Of a DNA stretch of 64,000 nucleotides, positions 32,458 through 40,905 are shown piece by piece (the stretch's first letter is position 1; each line of letters starts with the position of its first letter). The stretch lies in assembly GCA_964427535.1 (NCBI GenBank), contig CAYRVF010000003.1:21163-85162 (forward strand), given 5' to 3'. This stretch comes from CAYRVF01 sp964427535. GTDB taxonomy: Bacteria > Chloroflexota > Ktedonobacteria > Ktedonobacterales > JADMIN01. The position numbers and the translations under genes are program-made. Under the pieces are notes generated by a model, which was given only the letters and a program-made list of their open reading frames with translations, made no database searches and was not told the DNA's origin.

Positions 32458-33675
32458 ATGGCCGCCAATTATCCGCTGCTGCGTCTCAATACCGGACGCG
32501 AGTATCCGCTGCTGATGGGTCACCCCTGGCTCTTCTCGGGGGCCTTTCGCAAGCTGCCGCGCGATCTCGCGCCGGGCGCCGTGGTCGACGTGCTGGCCGC
32601 GGATGGCACCTGGATCGGCCGCGGGCATTTCAACGCCGCGCAGAGCCTGGCCTTCAGACAGCTTACCCGCAACCGCGACGAGGCTATCGACGCGACCTTC
32701 TACGCCACGCGGATCGAGCGCGCGCTGGCGCTGCGCGCGCTGGCGCTGCGCGCGCTGCTGCCGCCCGATGTCACCGGCTACCGGCTCGTCAACTCCGAGG
32801 CTGACGGGCTGCCGGGCGTCATTGTGGACCGCTACGACCGCTGGCTCGTCGCGCAGATTTCTACGGCGGGCGTCGAACGCCAGCGCGATCTGCTGATGCG
32901 GGCGCTGGAACAGGCCGTACATCCCGAGGGGATTCTCGTGCGCGATGACGTGCGGGCACGCGAGCGCGAGGGGCTGGAGGTCGGCAAGGCGACGGTGGTG
33001 CGCGGCACTGTGCCCGATCTGCTGGAGATGCGCGAGGGGCCCGTGCGCTATCTCGTGAACCCACGCAGCGGGCAGAAGACCGGTTTCTTTCTCGACCAGC
33101 GCGACAAACGCGCCCGCATCGCCACGCTCGCTCCGCATGGGCGCTCCCTCCTCAACTGCTTTTCCTACACTGGCGGCTTCGCCCTCGCGGCACTCTCGGG
33201 CAACCCGGAGATCGCGACCGTCAACGTCGACTCGTCGGGTCCCGCGCTGGAGCTTGCCCGCCAGAACTACGCACTCAATGGGCACGACCCCGACGCGCAT
33301 AGCTTCGTCGAGCGCGATGTCTCGCATTACCTGGCCGAGCTCATCGGCGAGGAGCGGCGGTTCGACATCGTCGTCGTCGATCCGCCGGCCTACGCCAAGA
33401 GCACCAGCCAGCATCTAAAAGAGCGCGCGATCAAGGGCTACGAGGCCCTCAACGAGCTCGCCGTCCAGACCGTCGCGCCGGGAGGACTGCTGCTGACGTG
33501 CTCGTGCTCGGGCGGTATCAACTATGCCGAGTTCGAGGGAGCGGTGCGGCAGGCGCTCGCCCGCCAACACCGCGCTGGCCAGCTTCTCGAAATCTTCGGC
33601 CCGAGCATCGACCACCCGACGCTGCCCGGCTTCCTCGAAGACCGCTACTTGAAGGTGCTGCTCTTTCGCGTGTAA
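32458..33675 (+). CDS. RlmI-like 23S rRNA (cytosine-C5) methyltransferase
   Basis: A 405-aa class I SAM methyltransferase. Residues 1-75 form a PUA domain (YPLLMGHPWLFSGAFRKLP). The middle carries LVNSEADGLPGVIVDRYDRW, typical of the RlmI/RlmK family. The catalytic core has FSYTGGFALAALSG (SAM motif I), VVVDPPAYAKS (motif IV) and LLTCSCSGGI with the catalytic Cys region. Substrate is probably a cytosine in 23S rRNA by family, not shown here. The ATG follows AGGAGCC. Confidence 0.9.
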   Translation: MAANYPLLRLNTGREYPLLMGHPWLFSGAFRKLPRDLAPGAVVDVLAADGTWIGRGHFNAAQSLAFRQLTRNRDEAIDATFYATRIERALALRALALRALLPPDVTGYRLVNSEADGLPGVIVDRYDRWLVAQISTAGVERQRDLLMRALEQAVHPEGILVRDDVRAREREGLEVGKATVVRGTVPDLLEMREGPVRYLVNPRSGQKTGFFLDQRDKRARIATLAPHGRSLLNCFSYTGGFALAALSGNPEIATVNVDSSGPALELARQNYALNGHDPDAHSFVERDVSHYLAELIGEERRFDIVVVDPPAYAKSTSQHLKERAIKGYEALNELAVQTVAPGGLLLTCSCSGGINYAEFEGAVRQALARQHRAGQLLEIFGPSIDHPTLPGFLEDRYLKVLLFRV

Positions 33676-33679
33676 GCAC

Positions 33680-33880
33680 CCAGCTGCAGCAAAGGCCGGT
33701 GTGATCTGCCCGGCGCGCAGCTCCTCCAGCGAGTAGCCAAGGCGGCCATTTCCTCGGCGGGCAAGTAGATGCGCCCCTGCGCGACGTCTTCGCCGATGTC
33801 GCGCAGAATATTCGTGAGCTGCAGCGCGATGCCGAGGTCCACCGCGCTGCTTAGCCCCTCCTTACTGGAGTAGCCTCGCA
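33680..33880 (-). pseudogene. Phytoene/squalene synthase remnant with a frameshift
   Basis: On the minus strand, GYSSKEGLSSAVDLGIALQL then TNILRDIGEDVAQGRIYLPA match the C-terminal half of phytoene synthase, including the second aspartate-rich DxxxD motif. After EEMA the reading continues in another frame as LGYSLEELRAGQITPAF, so a frameshift lies near 33745. The N-terminal half and the end are missing. It is a ~200-bp leftover between two intact genes, implying a lost carotenoid or hopanoid step here. Confidence 0.8.
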
Positions 33881-34083
33881 CAACACGTCTACAACTCTGC
33901 GGACCCAGCGGCGTACACTGAGTAAAGCGCATGTGAACTCGGATTCGCCGACGAACGCGCATCGCCGATGCTCTGGACGTGTCGGCAGGTGCGCCTTTGT
34001 GTGCGCTTGCGAACAGTGAGCATACAGTGCGCCGGGATGATGTCCCAGCGCCGATTGGATACAGTGCTGAGAGGGTGATCTGG

Positions 34084-35268
34084 ATGCGTCTGATTCTCTA
34101 TTTGGGCAAAGGCGGCGTGGGCAAGACGACGCTCGCCGCGGCCACCGGAGCGCGAGCCGCGCAGCTCGGCAAGCGCACGCTCGTCGTCAGTACGGACCTC
34201 GCGCATAGTCTGGCCGACGCATTGGACTGCCCGCTCACGGCAGAGCCGACTCAGGTGGGTGAGCGGCTGTGGGCGCAGGAAGTCAACGTCCTCGACGAGA
34301 TGCGCGCGCAGTGGGGGCGTGTGCAGGACTACGTCTCGAACGCGCTCCGCCGCCAGGGCATGAGCGACGTGGCCGCCGAAGAGATGGCGTTGATTCCCGG
34401 CATGGACGAGATCGTCGCCCTGCTCAACATCTACCGCCAGGCCCGGCGCGACGACTTCGACGTCGTGGTGATCGACGCCGCCCCCACCGGCGAGACCGTG
34501 CGCCTGCTGAGTATGCCCGAGACATTCCTGTTCTACGCGGAGCGTGCCAAGGGCTGGAAGGGCATGGCGATTAACGCCGCGAAGCCGCTCGTCAAGACGC
34601 TGCTGCCTGGCCTCAACGTGCTGGAATCGCTCGAGAAGCTGAACCAGCAGGTCGGCGCGCTACGTGAAGTGCTGACCAACGCCGACATCAGCTCGTACCG
34701 TCTGGTCGTCAACCCTGAGAAGATGGTCATCAAAGAGGCGCTGCGGGCCGAGACATATCTCGCCCTCTTCGGCTACCCGATTGACGGCGTCGTCTGTAAT
34801 CGCGTGCTGCCACAGGCGCCCGAAGGCGGCTACCAGGACCAATTGCTCCGCGATATGGCCGCCCAGCAGCGGACGTACTACGACCAGATTCACACCACCT
34901 TCACACCGCTGCCCGTGTGGGACGCGCCCTATCATTCGCGTGAGGTGCTGGGCGCCGACGCGCTCGCCGATCTTGGCCGCGAGATCTGGGGCGACAACGA
35001 TCCGACAGAGGTGTTCTACCAGGGCAATCCACAGGAGCTGACCAAGCGCGGCGACAACTACGTGCTGCGGCTGCCAATGCCGCATGTGGAGCTGGCGAAG
35101 GTGATCATGGTGAAGAAGGGCGATGAGCTGATCGTCGAGGTCGGCAACTTCAAGCGCGATATCTCGTTGCCGACGGTGCTGGTGCCCATGGAGGCGACCG
35201 TCGCCAAGCTGGTCAACGGCGCGCTGGAAGTCACATTCGAGCCGCTCAGCGGCATCCGCTCGGCATAG
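34084..35268 (+). CDS. ArsA-family ATPase with C-terminal HSP20-like domain
   Basis: A 394-aa Get3/ArsA-type ATPase. The P-loop is LGKGGVGKTT (residues 7-16), with the switch DLAHSLADAL and the second nucleotide motif VVVIDAAPTGETVRLL. The C-terminal ~75 residues (YVLRLPMPHVELAKV, VGNFKRDISLPTVL) form an alpha-crystallin/HSP20-like beta domain, known from bacterial ArsA fusions. No arsB, arsC or arsR-metal gene is adjacent, so arsenic efflux is unproven; a chaperone-like targeting role is equally possible. The start is ATG 34084 after GAGAGGGTGATC. Confidence 0.92.
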   Translation: MRLILYLGKGGVGKTTLAAATGARAAQLGKRTLVVSTDLAHSLADALDCPLTAEPTQVGERLWAQEVNVLDEMRAQWGRVQDYVSNALRRQGMSDVAAEEMALIPGMDEIVALLNIYRQARRDDFDVVVIDAAPTGETVRLLSMPETFLFYAERAKGWKGMAINAAKPLVKTLLPGLNVLESLEKLNQQVGALREVLTNADISSYRLVVNPEKMVIKEALRAETYLALFGYPIDGVVCNRVLPQAPEGGYQDQLLRDMAAQQRTYYDQIHTTFTPLPVWDAPYHSREVLGADALADLGREIWGDNDPTEVFYQGNPQELTKRGDNYVLRLPMPHVELAKVIMVKKGDELIVEVGNFKRDISLPTVLVPMEATVAKLVNGALEVTFEPLSGIRSA

Positions 35269-35351
35269 CTCCGGCCAGGCAAGCACCTCCCCCCATTCCC
35301 TTGAGGACGAGGAACCAGCGCGACGGCGGCCCAATCGGAAGGCTCCAACCT

Positions 35352-35374
35352 CGCCGTGCTCGCAGAGCACGGCG
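35352..35374. terminator. Strong GC hairpin after the ArsA gene
   Basis: A perfect 10-bp stem (CGCCGTGCTC / GAGCACGGCG) with a 3-nt loop, 84 nt after the stop. No T-tract follows. It may be a terminator, or lie inside a gene remnant (35314-35463). Confidence 0.4.
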
Positions 35375-35566
35375 TAGCGGCCGCCGTGACCGCGCCAGGA
35401 GGGACCAACACGGCCGCGTACACGGCAGGGATGCAGATACCGCCTTCCACGCCACGACTCTGACACGTGACTCTTGGGCTGGTTTGCCGATGCGCTTGAC
35501 ACCCCCTGTGGTAGTATCCTTGCACCATCTGGCACATACACTGATATACGCTTGGAAGAGGACACA

Positions 35567-36067
35567 ATGAGCGACTTATCCAGCAAACAACAGTTTCTCG
35601 AAGCATTGAACGCGATCGGTGAAGCCTGGGATACGCTGCTCTCGGAGACCGGCGACGACCGCCTTGTACAGCCGGGAGCGGAGGGCATCTGGTCGATCAA
35701 GGACGTACTCATCCATATCGCGGTCGGCTACGACTGGACGGCGGAGCAACTCGAAGCGGCCGCGCGCGGCAAGTCGCCTTCAGCGGACGAAATCGCGGCG
35801 ATGGTCCGGGACCCGATGTTCGACAATGAGTACCGCAATCAGGCGATCTACGAGCAGCACCGGCACGACGCGCTTGACGACGTGATCGACGCCTACCGGC
35901 TGGCGACCGCGCGCCTGACCGACGCCGCCGTGCGCCTGCCCGAGTTCGCCTACGAGCAGCCGCTGTGGTGGTCACGCGGCCGGCCGCTGTGCGAAGCGCT
36001 GCCCGCGCAGAGCTACGCCCACTCCCGCGAACACCTGGATCGCATCATCGCCTGGCTGGGCGCCTAG
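35567..36067 (+). CDS. DinB/ClbS-like four-helix metal-binding protein
   Basis: A 166-aa four-helix-bundle protein of the DinB superfamily. Typical features are WSIKDVLIHIAVGYDWTAEQL, the long helix DDVIDAYRLATARLTDAAV, and SYAHSREHLDRIIAWL; the His residues of HIAV and HSREH could form the metal triad. Members include thiol transferases and ClbS-type cyclopropane hydrolases; the specific reaction is unknown. The ATG (MSDLSSK) follows GGAAGAGG. A TTGACA lies at 35496-35501, but its -10 is unclear. Confidence 0.85.
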   Translation: MSDLSSKQQFLEALNAIGEAWDTLLSETGDDRLVQPGAEGIWSIKDVLIHIAVGYDWTAEQLEAAARGKSPSADEIAAMVRDPMFDNEYRNQAIYEQHRHDALDDVIDAYRLATARLTDAAVRLPEFAYEQPLWWSRGRPLCEALPAQSYAHSREHLDRIIAWLGA

Positions 36068-36237
36068 CCTGTTCACATCCCCAGTACGCCTGCACGGAAC
36101 CTCAGCGGTTGGAGTCGCGTCTTAGTACCAGGAGCTGGGAAGTCGCCCCCGCCCGGTTGCCGTAGCGCCATCTGGTAGACTGGAGACTGGCGGCGCGTCT
36201 GTCGCAGCGCCACATTCCATCCACATGAGCCAACATT

Positions 36238-37176
36238 ATGAACACACTTGACTCGCGCGATCCAGATACCGCGCTCGCAGACGATCCACCCGAAGCCAGA
36301 CCCGAGCTGGCCGAGCGCAACGTCGTCGTCTCCGGTGTGAAGATCGCGTCGGCGATGAACACCGCCCCCAGGGCACTGCTTGCGCGCGCTCCGCTCGTCG
36401 TGCTGCCAGAGATTGGATTCTCGTGGCGCGACTACCGTCCTCTGCTCGAACACTATGCGTCCGAGCGCCGTGTCTTCGCGCTCGACTGGCCAGGCGCGGG
36501 CACAACTGAGTCGCCCTCGCCGTCTGACTTCGCCTATGACGCCAACGGCCTCGCGCGGCTGCTCGCGGGCTGGATGGACGGCCTCGGCGTCGGGCGAGCT
36601 GTGCTGCTGGGCAACGGCATCGGCGCATCGGCAGGGCTGCTCTACGCGGCCGAGCAGCCGCAGCGTGTGCTGGGCTTCATCGGGCTCGCTCCACTCGGTT
36701 TCTCCGTGCCGACGAACGCCTATCGCATCGCGCTGCGGCTGCTGGGCTCGCCGAAGATGCTGCGCCGCTTTGGGCCGACACTCGTCTCCCTGGCGCTCGG
36801 GCCGACTACAGACGAGACGCGCCGGATCACCGCCCGCTACAAGCGCGAACGGCTCGCGCGTGGCTCCGCTGCGCGCCTTACCGCGCAGGCCGCCCTTTGG
36901 AAGTCGGTCGCCTCGCCCTCTCCGACGCTGGCCACGGCGGCGCGCTCGCTGGATGTGCCCGCTATCGAGGTGCGCGGTGCCCTCGACCCGCTCGTCTCGG
37001 CCGAGGATTCGACGCGCGCGGCGGCGGCGATCGGGGCGCGTGGCTCCCTGGAGGTCGTGCTGCCGGACGCTGGGCACCTGCCGTTCTTGCAGCAGCCAGA
37101 GCGCTTCTATCAAGCGGCATCGGGAGTGCTCACCATCGCCGAAGTCAACGCCGGCAACACGCGCATCGTGCGCTAG
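36238..37176 (+). CDS. Alpha/beta-hydrolase-fold protein lacking the nucleophile
   Basis: A 312-aa protein with the alpha/beta-hydrolase fold (LVVLPEIGFSWRDYRPLLEHYASERRVFALDWPGAG). The nucleophile elbow, usually G-x-S-x-G, reads GNGIG: the catalytic Ser/Asp/Cys is glycine. The acid (GALDPLVS) and histidine (DAGHLPFLQQPERF) positions remain. It is therefore probably not a classical hydrolase; such proteins can act as lyases, cofactor-free dioxygenases or binders. The ATG at 36238 has no good Shine-Dalgarno. Confidence 0.82.
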   Translation: MNTLDSRDPDTALADDPPEARPELAERNVVVSGVKIASAMNTAPRALLARAPLVVLPEIGFSWRDYRPLLEHYASERRVFALDWPGAGTTESPSPSDFAYDANGLARLLAGWMDGLGVGRAVLLGNGIGASAGLLYAAEQPQRVLGFIGLAPLGFSVPTNAYRIALRLLGSPKMLRRFGPTLVSLALGPTTDETRRITARYKRERLARGSAARLTAQAALWKSVASPSPTLATAARSLDVPAIEVRGALDPLVSAEDSTRAAAAIGARGSLEVVLPDAGHLPFLQQPERFYQAASGVLTIAEVNAGNTRIVR

Positions 37177-37254
37177 TGCGCCCTGACTCGCCCCCTCCCT
37201 CACCCCGTCCGTAGGCGTGCTGGGACAGGGGCATTCGCGCTGTCTGCCGCCTGT

Positions 37255-38217
37255 TTACCCCACTACTGCATCCAGTGGAGCCGGGGGCTCTGGCGCTCCC
37301 ACTGGCTCGTCCAGAGGAGTGCGCGACGGTTCGGACGGTTCGGGCGGATCAGTGTGCAGCGCGACACCTCCCACGATCAGCGCCACGCCGGCGAGGTCCG
37401 CGCCCGATGGCACCTGCCGCAATACCAGCAGACCGATGACCGTGGCACAGGCGGGCAGCAACGAGAGCATCAGTGCGAAGGTCGCGCGCGGTAGCCGCGC
37501 CATCGCGAGTTGGTCGCACACATAGGGGATCACAGACGAGCACACGCCGACGCCAATCCCTGCCAGCAGCAGCGCGGGCTGGCTGAACGCGACGGCAGCG
37601 CTCGGGATGCCGACGAGCGAGACCGTCGCCAGGGCGATCAGCATCGCCACCGCCAGCCGATCGATGCGCTGCCCGCCGCTCCGCGCGACGCGGTGGCCGA
37701 GCACAACATAGAGGGCGAACAGCGCGCAGTTGGCGAACGCGAACACGAAGCCGAGTGGGTCTCCGGCAATGCGGAGGGTCGTGAGTAGCCACACGCCCGC
37801 TACCGCCAGCACCAGCGCCGCCATATTGCGTCGGGAGCGCGCGCCGACCGCCGCCAGCCCGATCGGCCCGGCAAACTCGATCGCGCCGACCGTGCCCAGC
37901 GGCAGACGCGCGAGCGCCAGATAGAAGCAGACATTCATCGCGCCGAGCACGACGCCCAGCCCGAGCAGCGTGCGTCGCTCATCCGTGCTGCCGCTGGTGA
38001 ACACGCGCAGTAGTCGGCGCGGCCCACGCCAGAGCGCAAAGATGCACGCCGCGGTGGCGATGCGCAACCAGGCGACGCCGGGAGGCGCGAGGTGGGCGAA
38101 CAATAGCACCGCAAACGCCGGTCCCAGATAGTGGAAGACGGCGCTCACGAGAAAGTACGCCTGGGGCGGAAGTTCCAGTGCGCGAGGACTATCACTCGCG
38201 CGTGCGCCGCTGGCCAT
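37255..38217 (-). CDS. EamA-family transporter (RhtA/threonine-exporter type)
   Basis: A 320-aa membrane protein with about ten hydrophobic segments in two EamA repeats (AMNVCFYLALARLPLGTVGAIEFAGP in the first, VCSSVIPYVCDQLAMARLPRATFALMLSLLPACATVIG in the second). The pattern resembles RhtA exporters for threonine/homoserine. It ends in a Pro/Glu-rich cytoplasmic tail. It is divergent from an Lrp/AsnC regulator with an 11-bp inverted repeat between them, the classical set-up for Lrp-controlled amino-acid export. Confidence 0.88.
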   Translation of the reverse strand: MASGARASDSPRALELPPQAYFLVSAVFHYLGPAFAVLLFAHLAPPGVAWLRIATAACIFALWRGPRRLLRVFTSGSTDERRTLLGLGVVLGAMNVCFYLALARLPLGTVGAIEFAGPIGLAAVGARSRRNMAALVLAVAGVWLLTTLRIAGDPLGFVFAFANCALFALYVVLGHRVARSGGQRIDRLAVAMLIALATVSLVGIPSAAVAFSQPALLLAGIGVGVCSSVIPYVCDQLAMARLPRATFALMLSLLPACATVIGLLVLRQVPSGADLAGVALIVGGVALHTDPPEPSEPSRTPLDEPVGAPEPPAPLDAVVG

Positions 38218-38244
38218 CCGCTAGCTCCCCTTTCTCGCAGGCTC

Positions 38245-38281
38245 ATCCGCATTCTCTCATGTCTAAAGGTAGAATGCGGAT
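38245..38281. promoter_or_regulatory. Inverted-repeat operator between the exporter and Lrp genes
   Basis: Perfect 11-bp arms ATCCGCATTCT (38245-38255) and AGAATGCGGAT (38271-38281), 15 nt apart. They lie between the two divergent start codons, and TAGAAT within could be a -10. It is a probable site for the adjacent Lrp protein. Confidence 0.65.
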
Positions 38282-38321
38282 AGATGGAGGTACAGGGCAA
38301 ACCGAAAGGGGAACCGGCAAG

Positions 38322-38843
38322 ATGGCTTCATATGATCGGCAACAGTCAGTATTCACTTCAGTATCCACACATCCGCTGCTCGATGCCATCAATCTGCGCC
38401 TGCTGGACGAGTTGCAGCATGACCCGCGCGTGAGCATGTCGGAGCTGGGCAGGCGTGTCGGCATGTCGGCTCCGGCGGTCGCCGAGCGCGTGCGGCGGCT
38501 CGAAGAGGCGGGCGTCATCCGCGGCTATCGGCTGGACGTCAATCCGGCGGCGCTGGGCCTGCCCCTCACCGCCTATGTGCGCGTGCGTCCCGATCCTGGC
38601 CAGCTCCCCAAGGTGGCCGAGCTGGCGCAGAGTCTGCCGGAGGTCGTCGAGTGTCACCGGGTCACCGGCGAGGACTGCTTCATCCTCAAAGTGCATCTGC
38701 CCGCCATCGACCAGCTCGATCGCGTGCTCGACCGCTTCCTCGCGTACGGCATGACGACCACCTCGCTCGTTCAGTCGTCGCCAGTGCCGCTCCGACCGCT
38801 GCCGCTGCCCGGACTCGACCACCACTCTGTGGCGGGCGAGTAG
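38322..38843 (+). CDS. Lrp/AsnC-family transcriptional regulator
   Basis: A 173-aa regulator. The N-terminal helix-turn-helix is LLDELQHDPRVSMSELGRRVGMSAPAVAERVRRLEEAGVI. The C-terminal AsnC/RAM ligand domain includes AYVRVRPDPGQL and PEVVECHRVTGEDCFILKVHL, which normally binds amino acids and makes octamers. The ATG (MASYDRQ) follows AAAGGGG. It is divergent from the EamA exporter, which it probably regulates together with itself. Confidence 0.92.
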   Translation: MASYDRQQSVFTSVSTHPLLDAINLRLLDELQHDPRVSMSELGRRVGMSAPAVAERVRRLEEAGVIRGYRLDVNPAALGLPLTAYVRVRPDPGQLPKVAELAQSLPEVVECHRVTGEDCFILKVHLPAIDQLDRVLDRFLAYGMTTTSLVQSSPVPLRPLPLPGLDHHSVAGE

Positions 38844-38876
38844 ACCTGCGTCTCATCCGCCCACATGCCATCCCTC

Positions 38877-38885
38877 TGCTATAAT
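38877..38885 (+). promoter_or_regulatory. Extended -10 promoter of hemC
   Basis: TGCTATAAT is a TGn-extended perfect -10, about 38 nt before the hemC GTG. The -35 is not recognisable. It starts 34 nt after the Lrp stop codon. Confidence 0.6.
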
Positions 38886-38922
38886 GGGATGTTGAGACAC
38901 AGTCCATGCGAGGGGTAGAGCC

Positions 38923-40002
38923 GTGAGAGGAATATCGCAGGATCGCGCCGAGCGGACCGAGCCGCGACAGAACGACGGCGAGCGGCCGCTGGTGATGGGC
39001 ACACGCGGGTCGGCGCTGGCGCTCTGGCAGACGAACTGGGTGCTCGACGCCCTGCGCGAGACCGCGCCCGACACACGGTTCGTCATGGAGACCATTCGCA
39101 CGCAGGGCGACCGCACGCAGACGCTGAACGTGCCGCTTTCACAGCTCGGCGACAAGGGCATGTTCATCGCTGAGCTGGAGCGCGCGCTGCTCTCGGGCGA
39201 CCTCGACGCCACCATCTCGCCCATGAACGACCGCGCGCTTGCCGACGCCGAACGCCTCCGCGAGGCTGGCGAGACGCTCCAGCGCATCGACGTCGCCGTC
39301 CACAGCCTGAAAGACCTGCCGAGCACGCTGACGCCAGGGCTGACTCTCGCCGCCGTGACGGACCGTGAAGACCCGCGCGATGTGCTCATCTCGCGGTCGG
39401 GCGCGCGTTTCGCCGATCTGCCACCCGGCGCGAGTGTCGCCACGAGCAGTCTCCGCCGCCGCGCGCAGGTGCTGCATCTGCGGCCCGATCTGCGCGTCGT
39501 CGAGATCCGCGGCAACGTGGATACTCGCATTCGCAAGGTGCTCGATCCCAATGGGCCGGACGCGATGATTCTGGCGGCGGCGGGCGTCAAGCGGCTGGAG
39601 CTGGACCGCTACATCACCGAATATCTCCCGGTCGAGCTGATGGTGCCGGCGGTCGGCCAGGGCGCGCTGGCGATCGAGGTGCGCGAGCACGATACCCGCG
39701 CGCGCAGGCTGCTGCGGCGGCTCGACGCGCCCGACACACGCAAGGCTGTGCTGGCCGAGCGCGCCGTGCTCGCCACGCTGGGTGGCGGCTGCCAGGTGCC
39801 AGTCGGCGCGCACGCCACCGTAGAAGCGGAGGGCACCACGCTGCGGCTGATCGCGCTCGTTGCCAGCCCTGACGGCTCGCGGCTGCTGCGTGTGGAGCGG
39901 CGTGGCTCTGCGTCACGCCCGGTCGCGCTGGGTCGCGGAGCGGCGCGAGAGTTGCTGCGTCAGGGAGCAGGCGAGATTCTGCGCGACGTGCTGGCTCGCT
40001 AG
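38923..40002 (+). CDS. hemC: Porphobilinogen deaminase (hydroxymethylbilane synthase)
   Basis: Polymerises four porphobilinogen units into hydroxymethylbilane in haem/corrin synthesis. The 359-aa protein has MGTRGSALALWQT at the start of the fold, SLKDLPSTL, and the arginine-rich ATSSLRRRAQVLHLRPDL. The dipyrromethane-binding cysteine is C290 in GGGCQVPVGA. It is a little longer than the family norm (~310) owing to a hydrophilic N-terminus and an internal insertion after AELERALLSGDLDA. The start is GTG after GAGGGG. hemD follows 57 nt later. Confidence 0.95.
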   Translation: MRGISQDRAERTEPRQNDGERPLVMGTRGSALALWQTNWVLDALRETAPDTRFVMETIRTQGDRTQTLNVPLSQLGDKGMFIAELERALLSGDLDATISPMNDRALADAERLREAGETLQRIDVAVHSLKDLPSTLTPGLTLAAVTDREDPRDVLISRSGARFADLPPGASVATSSLRRRAQVLHLRPDLRVVEIRGNVDTRIRKVLDPNGPDAMILAAAGVKRLELDRYITEYLPVELMVPAVGQGALAIEVREHDTRARRLLRRLDAPDTRKAVLAERAVLATLGGGCQVPVGAHATVEAEGTTLRLIALVASPDGSRLLRVERRGSASRPVALGRGAARELLRQGAGEILRDVLAR

Positions 40003-40059
40003 CCGCCCGCCACAGACGCAACACACTCTGCCGATATACTGAACCGAGGCAAGCGTATC

Positions 40060-40899
40060 GTGACTCAACCCGACCCCGCTGGCACGGCGGCGAGTGCGTC
40101 TGCCGGACCACTCGCTGGCCGCCACATCGGCATCACACGCCCGCTCGCGCAGGCCGCCGACCTCGCAGACCGGCTGACGGCGCTGGGGGCGCGCGTGACC
40201 GCGCTCTCGGCCATCGAGATTGCCCCGGTCGAAGACCCATCCGCGCTGGATGCCGCGCTGCGGACGCTCTCGGCCTACGACTGGCTGGTCTTTACCAGCG
40301 TCAACGGCGTGCGCGCGGTGGACGAGCGGCTACGCACGCTCGGCATCGGCTGGCGGGACCGGAACAGCGCCCGCATCGCCGCGATTGGTCCGGCGACGGC
40401 GGCGGCGCTGGCACGGCTGGGAGCGGCCCCCGACCTCGTGCCCGACGAATACGTCGCCGAGGCCATCGCGGCGGGGCTGGGCGATGTCGCGGGCAAGCGG
40501 CTGCTGCTCGCGCGCGCGGACATCGCCCGCAAGACGCTCGCGGAGGACTTGCGCGCGGGTGGCGCGCTCGTCACCGAGGTCGCGGCGTACCGCACGGTCG
40601 AGACGCCGCTCGCGCCAGAGCGCCTGCGCGCCGTGCTGGAGGCCGATCGGGTGGACGCCCTCACGTTCACCAGCTCGTCGACGGTGCGCGGGCTGCTGCG
40701 GAGCCTCGCCGATGCTGGCCTCAACGCCAGTGATGCGCTGCGCGGCGTCGCGCTCGTCGCCATCGGGCCGATCACGGCGCGGACGCTACGCGAGCACAGG
40801 CTGGAGCCAGCGGCCATCGCCTCACCGTACACCATTCCCGGACTCGTCTCAGCGGTTGTCGCGTGCCTGAGTGCGGCCTCGGTGCCGCGAGGAGAGTAG
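40060..40899 (+). CDS. hemD: Uroporphyrinogen-III synthase
   Basis: Cyclises hydroxymethylbilane to uroporphyrinogen III. The 279-aa protein has the two-domain HemD pattern: HIGITRPLAQAADLADRLTALGARV, WLVFTSVNGVRAV, AAIGPATAAAL in the first half; LALTFTSSSTVRGLL and VAIGPITARTLREHRLEPAAIASPYTIPGLV in the second. The GTG start follows GAGGCAAGC. It is in an operon with hemC, and a membrane protein follows 6 nt later. Confidence 0.9.
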   Translation: MTQPDPAGTAASASAGPLAGRHIGITRPLAQAADLADRLTALGARVTALSAIEIAPVEDPSALDAALRTLSAYDWLVFTSVNGVRAVDERLRTLGIGWRDRNSARIAAIGPATAAALARLGAAPDLVPDEYVAEAIAAGLGDVAGKRLLLARADIARKTLAEDLRAGGALVTEVAAYRTVETPLAPERLRAVLEADRVDALTFTSSSTVRGLLRSLADAGLNASDALRGVALVAIGPITARTLREHRLEPAAIASPYTIPGLVSAVVACLSAASVPRGE

Positions 40900-40905
40900 C
40901 GCCTC

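Noticed and set aside
32299..33414. 371-codon minus-strand frame opposite the RlmI-like gene
   Set aside because: No domain is recognisable, and the plus-strand methyltransferase motifs are clear.
34084..35268. Arsenic-resistance operon
   Set aside because: The ArsA ATPase has no arsB, arsC or metal-type arsR beside it, and the ArsR protein at 29540 is coupled to alkA instead.
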